From an uncultured Muribaculaceae bacterium (lineage in GTDB: Bacteria; Bacteroidota; Bacteroidia; Bacteroidales; Muribaculaceae): DNA of 32,701 bases. The notes beneath the pieces are model-generated. The model saw only the letters and a list, made by a program, of their open reading frames with translations, was not told where the DNA came from and ran no database searches. Position numbers and translations under genes: made by a program. Shown here piece after piece: positions 7,503 through 15,219 of the stretch. The stretch lies in contig CAJTYC010000019.1 of the NCBI GenBank assembly GCA_910584185.1, forward strand, positions 1 to 32,701, written 5' to 3'. Within the stretch, counting starts at the first letter, position 1. Each line of letters opens with the position of its first letter.

Positions 7503-10253
7503 GTGAAAAAAGTAATTTCGTTAATCGTGGGTATGCTTGCCATAAGCTTAACCATGCAGGGAGCGGACTCCGGCGGCTCCCGCCTGCTCAAGGGACGTAT
7601 TTTGGACAATGAACACAATCCTCTCCCTGGCGCTGTTGTCATTCTTGATGGCAAAGCCCATTCAGCAGTGGCTGATGCCGATGGGTTCTATTCCTTTTCC
7701 AACCTTGAGTCAGGAACTCATAGACTGAATATCTCATATCTGGGTTTTGTCCCGGTATCCCAAGCCATCGTTCTGGCAGATACGGATGTAACGCAGGATA
7801 TTATAATGTCAGACTCCTCCAAAGAGCTCAACGAAGTTGTGGTGACAGGTGTATTTTCGGGTCAGCAACGTGCCATAAACGCGCAGAAGAGCAACATAAA
7901 TGTCACAAACATCGTTTCGGCTGATCAGATTGGCAAGTTCCCCGATTCAAACATAGGGGATGCCCTGAAGCGTATAAGCGGTATCAACGTGCAATATGAT
8001 CAGGGAGAAGCCCGTTTCGGACAAGTTCGCGGCACACCCGCTGATTTCAGCTCCGTGACCATCAATGGTTCAAGAATCCCCTCGGCAGAAGGTGACATTC
8101 GCAATGTGCAACTTGACCTTATTCCGTCCGACATGATTCAGACTATCGAAGTCAACAAGACTCTGATGCCTGATCAGGACGGGGATGCGATAGGCGGTTC
8201 GATAAATCTTGTCACCAAGAACTCTCCCCGCCGACTTACACTTAACGCCGTAGCGGGGACCGGTTACAACTGGATAAGCCGGAAAGCGCAGATGAATTTC
8301 GGTCTCACCATAGGCAACCGGTTCTTCAATGACCGTCTTGGCATTATGGTTTCGGCTTCCTATAATAACGCCCCGTCCGGTTCTTACAATACTGAATTTA
8401 TCTGGGGAAAGGATGATGCCGGAAAACTCTATCTATCTGATTACCAGATACGCCAGTATTACGTCACACGTGAGCGGCAAAGCTATTCGTTGTCAGCGGA
8501 TTGGAAATTCAATGATTTCAATAAAATATGGTTCAAGGGAATTTTCAACAACCGCAACGACTGGGAAAACCGTTATCGCACGACTTTGAAAGACATCACA
8601 CCTGACGGAGTCGCGGATGTACGTGTCCAGACAAAGGGTGGATCGCACGATAATCGCAATGCGCGTCTCGAACGTCAGCGTACTATGGATTTTACCCTCG
8701 GTGGTGAAAACCGGCTCGGTTTCCTGAGCCTTGACTGGAGAATCGGATATGCACATGCCTCCGAAGAAAGGCCCAATGAGCGATACATAGACTTCCGGTT
8801 GAAGAAGCAGCATTTTTCATTTGATCTGTCGAATCCGCGAACACCTTTCGCAACACCCGACGAGGGTTCGACAATGCTCCTTGACGACAAATTCTCTCTT
8901 AAAGACCTCACTCAGCAACAGGAAGACATAACGGAACAGGACTTGAAAGCGTCGCTTGATTTCAAGACTCGCCTCAGCGACCGTTCAAAATTGAAATTCG
9001 GTTTCAAGTTTGTAAACAAGACAAAAGATAAGGAGATCGATTACTATGAATATACCCCTGTTGATAAAAAGGGGTTCAATAAAGACGCTTTGGCACATTC
9101 GGTTAATGAATCCACCGACCGTTTCATGCCGTCATCCCGCTATCAGACAGGTTCATTTATAAGCAAACAGTTTCTGGGGAGCCTCAACCTTGATGATGCC
9201 TCCTTGTTTGAAAAGGCGCAGGTTGCCGAAGAACTTGCTGGAAACTACAATGCCAGAGAGAACGTGACAGCAGGTTATATCCGACTTGATTCCAGAATCA
9301 CAGATAATCTGAACTTCACCGGTGGATTAAGGGTCGAAAACACAGCATTGCGTTATACCGGCAGAATTTATGATGACGAATCGGGTACAGTATCAAAGAC
9401 CGACCCTGAATCGTCAAGCTACATAAACTTCCTCCCCTCCATGATATTCAAATGGGATGTCAATAAGGACTTCATGATACGTGCGGGATATAATCAGTCG
9501 ATTTCCCGTCCTAAGTATTCGGCATTGGTGCCAGGCATGAACATCAAGCGTGGCGACAACGAAATCGTAATCGGCAATCCGGGACTTAAAGCCACGACCT
9601 CGCACAATATAGACCTCAACGCGGAATATTATTGGAAATCCATCGGACTTGTATCAGCCGGCCTCTTCTATAAACGGATTGAAGGCTTTATAGTCGATGA
9701 AGTTTCATTCAATCATGAATATGAAGGGCACGTGTGGACCAAGTTCACGCAGCCTAAGAACGGCGGTAACGCCAATATCTTCGGCGCGGAGTTCTCTTAC
9801 CAGCGCGACTTCAGCTTTATTGCTCCGGCTCTAAGATGTGTCGGACTCTACGGAACATATACCTATACCCATTCCAGAGTCACGGATTTCAATTTTGAGG
9901 GCCGCGAGAATGAGAAAGGATTGAGCCTTCCCGGTTCTCCGGAGCATACAGCCAACGTGTCGCTCTACTTTGAGAAATTCGGACTTTCCGCCAGACTATC
10001 GTTCAATTATGCTTCGGACTTTATTGATGAGATGGGTGCAAGCAAGTTTTATGACCGCTACTATGATAGCGTGAAATACATGGATTTCAACATAAGTTAT
10101 ACATTCGGAAAGAAGACAAAATTCACAATCTATGCCGACTGCACAAATCTACTGAATCAGCCGCTACGCTACTATCAAGGTAGCAAAGACCTCACCATGC
10201 AGCAGGAGTATTATGGAGTGAAGATCAACGGCGGCATAAAAGTTTCATTCTGA
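7503..10253 (+). CDS. TonB-dependent receptor, TonB-Xanth-Caul-like (receptor 2)
   Basis: Outer-membrane receptor of 916 residues starting at a GTG directly before KKVISLIVGMLAISL, a good signal peptide; no upstream alternative follows the promoter. A carboxypeptidase-regulatory domain (about 29-105, LKGRILDNEHNPLPGAVV) precedes the plug, whose wording is characteristic of the TonB-Xanth-Caul receptor group: KFPDSNIGDALKRISGI, VRGTPADFSSVTING, LDLIPSDMIQTIEVNKT, DQDGDAIGGSINLVTK. The barrel ends NGGIKVSF with a C-terminal Phe. It is followed after 25 bp by a secreted phosphatase gene and is preceded by the tandem-repeat operator, so it probably imports phosphorylated substrates or products under phosphate limitation. 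Known relatives act in varied nutrient uptake, so the ligand is not fixed by family. Confidence 0.88.
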   Translation: MKKVISLIVGMLAISLTMQGADSGGSRLLKGRILDNEHNPLPGAVVILDGKAHSAVADADGFYSFSNLESGTHRLNISYLGFVPVSQAIVLADTDVTQDIIMSDSSKELNEVVVTGVFSGQQRAINAQKSNINVTNIVSADQIGKFPDSNIGDALKRISGINVQYDQGEARFGQVRGTPADFSSVTINGSRIPSAEGDIRNVQLDLIPSDMIQTIEVNKTLMPDQDGDAIGGSINLVTKNSPRRLTLNAVAGTGYNWISRKAQMNFGLTIGNRFFNDRLGIMVSASYNNAPSGSYNTEFIWGKDDAGKLYLSDYQIRQYYVTRERQSYSLSADWKFNDFNKIWFKGIFNNRNDWENRYRTTLKDITPDGVADVRVQTKGGSHDNRNARLERQRTMDFTLGGENRLGFLSLDWRIGYAHASEERPNERYIDFRLKKQHFSFDLSNPRTPFATPDEGSTMLLDDKFSLKDLTQQQEDITEQDLKASLDFKTRLSDRSKLKFGFKFVNKTKDKEIDYYEYTPVDKKGFNKDALAHSVNESTDRFMPSSRYQTGSFISKQFLGSLNLDDASLFEKAQVAEELAGNYNARENVTAGYIRLDSRITDNLNFTGGLRVENTALRYTGRIYDDESGTVSKTDPESSSYINFLPSMIFKWDVNKDFMIRAGYNQSISRPKYSALVPGMNIKRGDNEIVIGNPGLKATTSHNIDLNAEYYWKSIGLVSAGLFYKRIEGFIVDEVSFNHEYEGHVWTKFTQPKNGGNANIFGAEFSYQRDFSFIAPALRCVGLYGTYTYTHSRVTDFNFEGRENEKGLSLPGSPEHTANVSLYFEKFGLSARLSFNYASDFIDEMGASKFYDRYYDSVKYMDFNISYTFGKKTKFTIYADCTNLLNQPLRYYQGSKDLTMQQEYYGVKINGGIKVSF

Positions 10254-10278
10254 CAATCACAAAACAAATAATGACAAT

Positions 10279-11214
10279 ATGATACGAAAATTATTCATCA
10301 CGGCAGTAGCCGTTGCCTCGGTCATGTTTTCATCCCTGACCGCATGGGCACAAAACGAAATTCCCAAAGGGGATATAAACCTCATCGTGGCATCCGATCT
10401 TGGACGCAACGGGTATTATGACCAAAAGAAGGTAGCGGCCACAATGGGAGATGTTGCTGAACAGATAGGCCCTGATGCGGTGCTTGCCCTCGGCGACACA
10501 CATCACTATGAGGGTGTGGAAAGCGTGTCCGACCCATTGTGGATGACCAACTACGAACTTATCTATTCTCATCCTGAACTGATGGTGCATTGGTATCCAA
10601 TATGCGGCAACCATGAGTATCGCGGCAACACACAGGCTGTAATTGACTATTCCAAAGTGTCGCGTCGCTGGGATATGCCTGCGAAGTATTACACCAAGGC
10701 CTTCAAGGACGGTGATACATCGTTGCTGGTGGTATTTCTTGACACTCCTCCGCTGATTGACAAGTATCGCAAGAAATCCGACACTTATCCTGATGCAACA
10801 AAGCAGGATGCTGATGCTCAGCTCAAATGGCTCGATTCAGTTTTGTCTGATGCCTCTGAAGACTGGATTGTAGTAGTGGGTCATCACCCTATATTTGCTT
10901 CTACCGACAAGTCTGAGTCAGAAAGAACCGATATGCAGAAACGAGTTGACACCATATTGCGCCGTCATAACGTGGATATGTATATCTGCGGACACATACA
11001 TAATTATCAGTATATAAAGAAACCCGGCTCAAAAATTGATTATGTTGTAAACACTTCCGGCTCAAAGACAAGAGTCCCCGGAGATATCGAAGGGACTGTT
11101 TTCAAAAGCGACGCACCCGGCTTTTCGGTGCTTAACGCCGACCGAGAATCTCTCCGATTGAATATGCTTGACAAGGAGGGCAATATCCTATATACAGTGA
11201 AACGAGACAAATAA
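10279..11214 (+). CDS. Secreted acid-phosphatase-like metallophosphoesterase (ACP5-type)
   Basis: Exported phosphatase of 311 residues; signal peptide 1-25 ends AWAQ. Motifs appear in the order of small purple acid phosphatases: Asp40 in ASDLG, Gly72-Asp73 in LGDTHHYEGV, Asn111-His112 in CGNHEY, His202/His203 in VGHHP, and His239/His241 in CGHIHNYQ. These would bind a two-metal centre that hydrolyses phosphomonoesters in the periplasm. Compared with mammalian ACP5 (GDNFYFTGV), the position of the purple-colour tyrosine ligand appears to be His76, with Tyr77 beside it, so the metal ligation may differ. The gene lies 25 bp after receptor 2 and before a stem-loop terminator, forming a two-gene operon under the Pho-like box. 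Substrate range is not readable. Confidence 0.85.
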   Translation: MIRKLFITAVAVASVMFSSLTAWAQNEIPKGDINLIVASDLGRNGYYDQKKVAATMGDVAEQIGPDAVLALGDTHHYEGVESVSDPLWMTNYELIYSHPELMVHWYPICGNHEYRGNTQAVIDYSKVSRRWDMPAKYYTKAFKDGDTSLLVVFLDTPPLIDKYRKKSDTYPDATKQDADAQLKWLDSVLSDASEDWIVVVGHHPIFASTDKSESERTDMQKRVDTILRRHNVDMYICGHIHNYQYIKKPGSKIDYVVNTSGSKTRVPGDIEGTVFKSDAPGFSVLNADRESLRLNMLDKEGNILYTVKRDK

Positions 11215-11236
11215 ATCTTCTAATTATCAATTTTCT

Positions 11237-11263
11237 GAGGCTGTATCACGTTGATGCAGCCTC
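11237..11263 (+). terminator. Terminator of the receptor 2-phosphatase operon
   Basis: GAGGCTGTATCA pairs with TTGATGCAGCCTC around a very short loop, with one G-T wobble, and is followed by AATTGTTTC. It lies 23 bp after the phosphatase stop and upstream of the separate Pit promoter. Confidence 0.7.
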
Positions 11264-11288
11264 AATTGTTTCACAATAGCTTAAAGAT

Positions 11289-11325
11289 TTTGAAATATTC
11301 ATGAAATGTTTTCCCGGTTACTTTG
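11289..11325 (+). promoter_or_regulatory. Candidate Pho-box promoter of the Pit transporter
   Basis: Repeat 1 TTTGAAATATT (11289-11299), repeat 2 CATGAAATGTT (11300-11310), a 7-bp spacer, then -7-like TTACTTTG (11318-11325) and GCACTGAAAA as in the receptor 2 promoter. This is the third copy with identical geometry and it precedes a gene whose phosphate role is clear from its family. Confidence 0.7.
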
Positions 11326-11352
11326 CACTGAAAAAAGTAATTTGAGAAAACA

Positions 11353-13638
11353 ATGGAAATACTGTTCCTCTGTGTAGTGATTTTTCTGTTCCTGCTGGCG
11401 GTGTTCGACCTGTCGGTGGGGGTAAGCAACGATGCTGTCAATTTCTTGAACTCCGCGATAGGTTCGCGGGCGGCATCGTTCAAGAGAGTGTTGATAGTCG
11501 CCTCTATCGGAGTATTTATCGGGGCGGCGATGAGCAACGGGATGATGGATATTGCCCGGCATGGTATATTCCGACCTGAGCATTTCTCGTTCTATGACCT
11601 CATCTGCATCTTCATGGCGGTGATGGTGACCGACATCATACTGCTCGATATTTTCAATTCGCTGGGTATGCCGACCTCCACCACCGTTTCAATGGTGTTC
11701 GAGCTTCTCGGAGCTACATTTGTAGTGGCTTTGATAAAAATGGCCGGTGGTATCGACCTCGGTTTCAACGACCTGCTGAACACCGAAAAAGCCCTGTCGG
11801 TAATACTCGGAATATTCCTTTCGGTAGCGATAGCGTTTTTCTTCGGAACTGTGGTGCAATTTCTCTCCCGAATGATATTCTCCTTCAATTACCGGAGCAA
11901 TCTCAAATGGAAAATCGGGATTTTCGGAGGCATCTGCGCCACAGCGATTGTTTATTTTCTTCTTATCAAAGGCGCTAAAGACCTTACATTCATGACCCCG
12001 GAAGTCAAAGGATGGATTAAGGCCCATACCGGACTGATCATTCTCTGCTGTTTCGGATTCTTCACGATATTGATGCAACTGCTGCATATATGCAAGGTGA
12101 ATGTCCTGAAGATAATCGTGCTTATGGGTACTTTCTCTCTGGCAATGGCATTCGCCGGAAATGACCTTGTGAACTTCATCGGTGTTCCCTTGAGCGGTCT
12201 GGCTTCATATCAGGACTATATCGCCAACGGCGGAGGCGACGCTCACGGATTCCTGATGGATTCGCTCAACGGTCCGGCAAATACTCCAATTTATTTTCTC
12301 ATTGGCGCGGGCGTGATAATGGTCGTATCCCTCGCCACATCGAAGAAGGCGAAGAATGTCACTAAGACAGAAATCGGCCTCGGTTCTCAACAGGGAGGCG
12401 ACGAGATGTTCGGCTCGTCGCGTATCAGCCGCCGACTTGTGCGCTGGACGCTTTCATTTCTAAATTTGGTGCGAGGTATCACTCCGCCGCGTGTACGCCG
12501 GTGGTTCAATCGTCGTTTCAATGTCGATGAAACAATAATGGATCAGGGAGCGTCATTTGACCTTATCCGTGGTTCGGTAAACCTTGTGCTTGCCGGTGCC
12601 CTGATAGCCTTCGGCACATCGCTCAAGTTGCCGCTGTCCACAACATTCGTCACCTTCATGGTAGCAATGGGTACCTCTCTCGCCGACCGTGCTTGGGGTC
12701 GAGAAAGCGCAGTGTTCCGCATCACGGGCGTGATTTCCGTCATCGGCGGCTGGTTCCTAACCGCCGGTGCAGCCTTCATTGGAGCCGGAATCATAGTCGC
12801 CGCAATGCACTACGGAGGTCATTGGGTGATGTTCCTGCTCGCAGCTCTTACCATCTTCCTTATTATCCGCAGTAACAGGCGGTTCAGCAAGAAAAACGAT
12901 GCTGAGAATGGGGGCGACGCTCTTTTTCAGGCAATCATCACCACTCAGGACAAAACGCAGACTTGGCCGTTGCTGCTTATGTATATCACTGAGCAACAAC
13001 AGGGATTCTTAGCATACGCGGAGGAAAAATACCGCGACATTACAGCAGCCTTCATCGGTGACAATGCCGGAGTGTTAAACAAGGCGGAGTCAAGTCTGGC
13101 GAAACAGAAAACAGTATTGAAAAACGCGCGCCGCAAGGAAACGCTATGCCTGCGCCACCTGACACGCGAGATGGCAATAGAGAAAAGCACATGGTTCTAC
13201 CTGAGCAACAACCTGTGCATGAACATTCTCTATAACCTGCGGCGCATCAACGAGGTGTGCAAGGAGCATGTGGAAAACAATTTCATGCCGCTTCCACCAC
13301 GCTATGCAACAGAGTGTGAGCTGCTCCGCACCCGTATCAGCACACTGTTCAACGATACACTGGAGTTGATGAAATCGGGCGATATAGCCGCCATCAGCGT
13401 ACTGCGCCGTCACTGCGACGAGATAAAGGATATTGTTTCCGACACTTACCATCGTGCCCACGACCAGTTGCGCGACGGGGATACCTCGGCTATGGCTGTG
13501 CTTTATGTCTATGTCAATATGCTTCAGGAAACGCAGGAAATGGTATCGTCCATCCGCAAATATCTCCGAGCCTTTGCAAAACTCCGCGATTCGGAGTTCC
13601 GCAGCCGCCCCGCGCTTTCATCTGCTTCTTTAGAGTAA
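11353..13638 (+). CDS. pit: Inorganic phosphate transporter, Pit family, with PhoU-like C-terminal domain
   Basis: Inner-membrane phosphate permease of 761 residues. The duplicated PHO4/Pit core is clear: first signature GVSNDAVNFLNSAIGSRA (23-40), a middle AGNDLVNFIGVPLSG, and a second repeat from about 397 (GASFDLIRGSVNLVLAG, then LPLSTTFVTFMVAMGTSLADRAWG). About 10-12 membrane segments are seen, with a basic cytoplasmic loop near 335-395. Residues about 530-761 are soluble, helical and charged, resembling the Pit-accessory/PhoU-like (DUF47-type) domain that is a separate protein in many bacteria but commonly fused in Bacteroidetes. Family knowledge: cation-coupled, metal-phosphate uptake. 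It has its own tandem-repeat promoter, so expression probably rises with the two receptor operons. A small gene resembling its tail follows. Confidence 0.92.
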   Translation: MEILFLCVVIFLFLLAVFDLSVGVSNDAVNFLNSAIGSRAASFKRVLIVASIGVFIGAAMSNGMMDIARHGIFRPEHFSFYDLICIFMAVMVTDIILLDIFNSLGMPTSTTVSMVFELLGATFVVALIKMAGGIDLGFNDLLNTEKALSVILGIFLSVAIAFFFGTVVQFLSRMIFSFNYRSNLKWKIGIFGGICATAIVYFLLIKGAKDLTFMTPEVKGWIKAHTGLIILCCFGFFTILMQLLHICKVNVLKIIVLMGTFSLAMAFAGNDLVNFIGVPLSGLASYQDYIANGGGDAHGFLMDSLNGPANTPIYFLIGAGVIMVVSLATSKKAKNVTKTEIGLGSQQGGDEMFGSSRISRRLVRWTLSFLNLVRGITPPRVRRWFNRRFNVDETIMDQGASFDLIRGSVNLVLAGALIAFGTSLKLPLSTTFVTFMVAMGTSLADRAWGRESAVFRITGVISVIGGWFLTAGAAFIGAGIIVAAMHYGGHWVMFLLAALTIFLIIRSNRRFSKKNDAENGGDALFQAIITTQDKTQTWPLLLMYITEQQQGFLAYAEEKYRDITAAFIGDNAGVLNKAESSLAKQKTVLKNARRKETLCLRHLTREMAIEKSTWFYLSNNLCMNILYNLRRINEVCKEHVENNFMPLPPRYATECELLRTRISTLFNDTLELMKSGDIAAISVLRRHCDEIKDIVSDTYHRAHDQLRDGDTSAMAVLYVYVNMLQETQEMVSSIRKYLRAFAKLRDSEFRSRPALSSASLE

Positions 13639-13659
13639 AAAAGATTGTTTTACGTTACG

Positions 13660-13688
13660 CTATGGGGATATGCAAAGTATCTCCATAG
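13660..13688 (+). terminator. Stem-loop between pit and the small downstream gene
   Basis: CTATGGGGATA and TATCTCCATAG form an 11-bp stem with one G-T wobble around a 7-nt loop, in the 68-bp gap. There is no clear U-tract after it, so it may attenuate or protect the pit transcript rather than end it fully. Confidence 0.45.
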
Positions 13689-13706
13689 CAAATTTCTCTC
13701 AATCGC

Positions 13707-14360
13707 ATGAAACTATTTCTGATAATCCTAACAATATTCATCTTCCTTGTCATATATCTCGTGATACGCAGAAACCGTAGGGAAGCAGATGATTCAGGGA
13801 TTTCCGTCAAGGGAAACCCCAATTTTGACGATATGGTTTTATGTGTTGCCGAATCATGCCGTAATGTTATCTGTCTCGCGCTGGATTCATTAGCCGATGT
13901 CGATGTCATAAATGCCTGTAAGAATCACAGGATTAGTTCAGACTCCTTATGCACACTTGATAATAAAGTCAGGCGTAGTTTCGGTGTCAATTCCGACAAT
14001 AATTCAAGGCTCGTATATGTATGCTATATGATTGAATCGGCAGAAAAAATCGCAGAAACGATACGACACATAGTGTGCCGCCCGTCATTCAGCATCTCCA
14101 TTTCTGATAAATGCGAGATTCAGGCATTGCGGAAGATGATGGATGATATGCTTGAACCGGCTTTTGACTTTCAGATGATTGACGGGAACAAGAATTTTGT
14201 CGAGCATCTTATTGCTGTCCGTTCCAAATCTATGGGATATGAGGATTTCAGCGATGGTGCGCAGGCTTATTCCTATCTTACATTACTGTATTATCTTCAC
14301 TCTTTAATAAACTCATTCCGCCACATCATTTCCACATCATCACAATCGCTCATGCAGTAA
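13707..14360 (+). CDS. Membrane-anchored protein resembling the Pit C-terminal PhoU-like domain
   Basis: Uncharacterised protein of 217 residues. Residues 3-20 form one membrane helix followed by a basic stop (RRNRR), so the rest should face the cytoplasm. The soluble part is helical. By eye its order of segments matches the tail of the preceding Pit protein: an early helix, then LVYVCYMIESAEKIAETIRHI against FYLSNNLCMNILYNLRRINEV, a charged CEIQALRKMMDDM segment against CELLRTRISTLFNDT, and a final YLTLLYYLHSLINSFRHI against MAVLYVYVNMLQETQEMV. That suggests a stand-alone, tethered Pit-accessory or PhoU-like regulator. Similarity is weak and judged without alignment software. It lies 68 bp after pit and has no recognisable operator, so it may depend on read-through. 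It could instead be an unrelated helical membrane protein. Confidence 0.5.
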   Translation: MKLFLIILTIFIFLVIYLVIRRNRREADDSGISVKGNPNFDDMVLCVAESCRNVICLALDSLADVDVINACKNHRISSDSLCTLDNKVRRSFGVNSDNNSRLVYVCYMIESAEKIAETIRHIVCRPSFSISISDKCEIQALRKMMDDMLEPAFDFQMIDGNKNFVEHLIAVRSKSMGYEDFSDGAQAYSYLTLLYYLHSLINSFRHIISTSSQSLMQ

Positions 14361-14425
14361 TTGTATTTTCCTCAGCTAATTATCTTTAATAATAAGTTAT
14401 TGATTAAACAAAAATACTAAACAAA

Positions 14426-14887
14426 ATGAAAGACAAACTCACTATCGCGCTTGTCGCTCACGACAACCGTAAAGCCGACATGGTCGATTGGGCGCGTTAT
14501 AACACCGAATATCTTTCAAAGCAACATCTTGTCTGTACTGGCACTACGGGTGGATTGATAAAGAAAGCATTTGAAGAAATGGGGGTTACTGCCGATGTGC
14601 AGTGCATGAACTCCGGTCCAATGGGCGGCGATGCCGAAATTGCCGCAATGGTGGTGCGTCATGAAATCGACCTTGCTGTCTTCCTCATCGACGACCTTAA
14701 CCCGCAGCCCCACGAAGCTGACATACAGATGCTTCTGCGTCAGTGCCGTATCCATAATGTGCCTATCGCCTGCAACCGTATAAGTGCAGACCTTATGATT
14801 TCGAGCACTTTGTGGAGCGATCCAGATTATCATCCCGCACCACAAAACTATGTCCACTTCGACCGCACTCCTGAAAAGGAGGAATAA
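14426..14887 (+). CDS. mgsA: Methylglyoxal synthase
   Basis: Cytoplasmic enzyme of 153 residues converting dihydroxyacetone phosphate to methylglyoxal and free phosphate, a bypass of lower glycolysis. The family's active-site residues are present: His12 in VAHDNRK, Asp69 in SGPMGGDAEI, His96 and Asp99 in PQPHEADI, and the CNR segment (116-118); length matches the family. The Escherichia coli enzyme is known to be inhibited by phosphate, which makes its location beside a phosphate-scavenging region suggestive, since the reaction liberates phosphate when phosphate is scarce. No tandem-repeat operator precedes it; an AT-rich gap of 65 bp with a possible TATCTTTA -7 element does. A strong stem-loop follows. 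Confidence 0.93.
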   Translation: MKDKLTIALVAHDNRKADMVDWARYNTEYLSKQHLVCTGTTGGLIKKAFEEMGVTADVQCMNSGPMGGDAEIAAMVVRHEIDLAVFLIDDLNPQPHEADIQMLLRQCRIHNVPIACNRISADLMISSTLWSDPDYHPAPQNYVHFDRTPEKEE

Positions 14888-14959
14888 GGGGTATTGGTTG
14901 GATTTAATGAAACTTTAATTCATGGTGAGATAACACCACCTCGAACATCTTCATCGAAG

Positions 14960-14989
14960 GGGTCGCGGAATGTAAAAAGTCCGCGACCC
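14960..14989 (+). terminator. Terminator downstream of mgsA
   Basis: GGGTCGCGGA (14960-14969) and TCCGCGACCC (14980-14989) form a perfect 10-bp GC-rich stem with a 10-nt A-rich loop, followed by TTCGCTT. It lies about 70 bp after the mgsA stop and argues against any gene running through this point. Confidence 0.75.
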
Positions 14990-15178
14990 TTCGCTTATGA
15001 TTACATTCTACCTTTTACCATCGCGGCCTTTATTTTCCCGGTATCCGGTCTGTTCTCCTCCAACATATGGACTGTGCCGCTTTTTCTGCTTTTCGGTTGG
15101 GGAATAGCCGCGATATTTTTACATCGGCTACTTGCTCGACCGATGGCGATAACACAAATCTATCAAAACAATTTATAG
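14990..15178 (+). other. Possible remnant of a small two-helix membrane protein
   Basis: A frame open to 15178 encodes two hydrophobic segments, LPFTIAAFIFPVSGLF and WTVPLFLLFGWGIAAIFLH. The second resembles the W..P...GWGI....H pattern of small 2TM-domain proteins. However, the only ATG of this frame (14894) lies upstream of the mgsA terminator stem, and no start codon is seen after it. The most economical reading is a 5'-truncated remnant; chance hydrophobicity is the alternative. It does show that the overlapping frame upstream of the antiporter is not coding here. Confidence 0.25.
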
Positions 15179-15219
15179 TTTTCTTACGTTATATATTGAG
15201 GTATAAAACTTCGTTCTTT

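Noticed and set aside
15067..15219. N-terminal extension of the antiporter from the ATG at 15067
   Set aside because: It has no family similarity, overlaps hydrophobic sequence in another frame, and the conserved N-terminus starts at the TTG at 15220.
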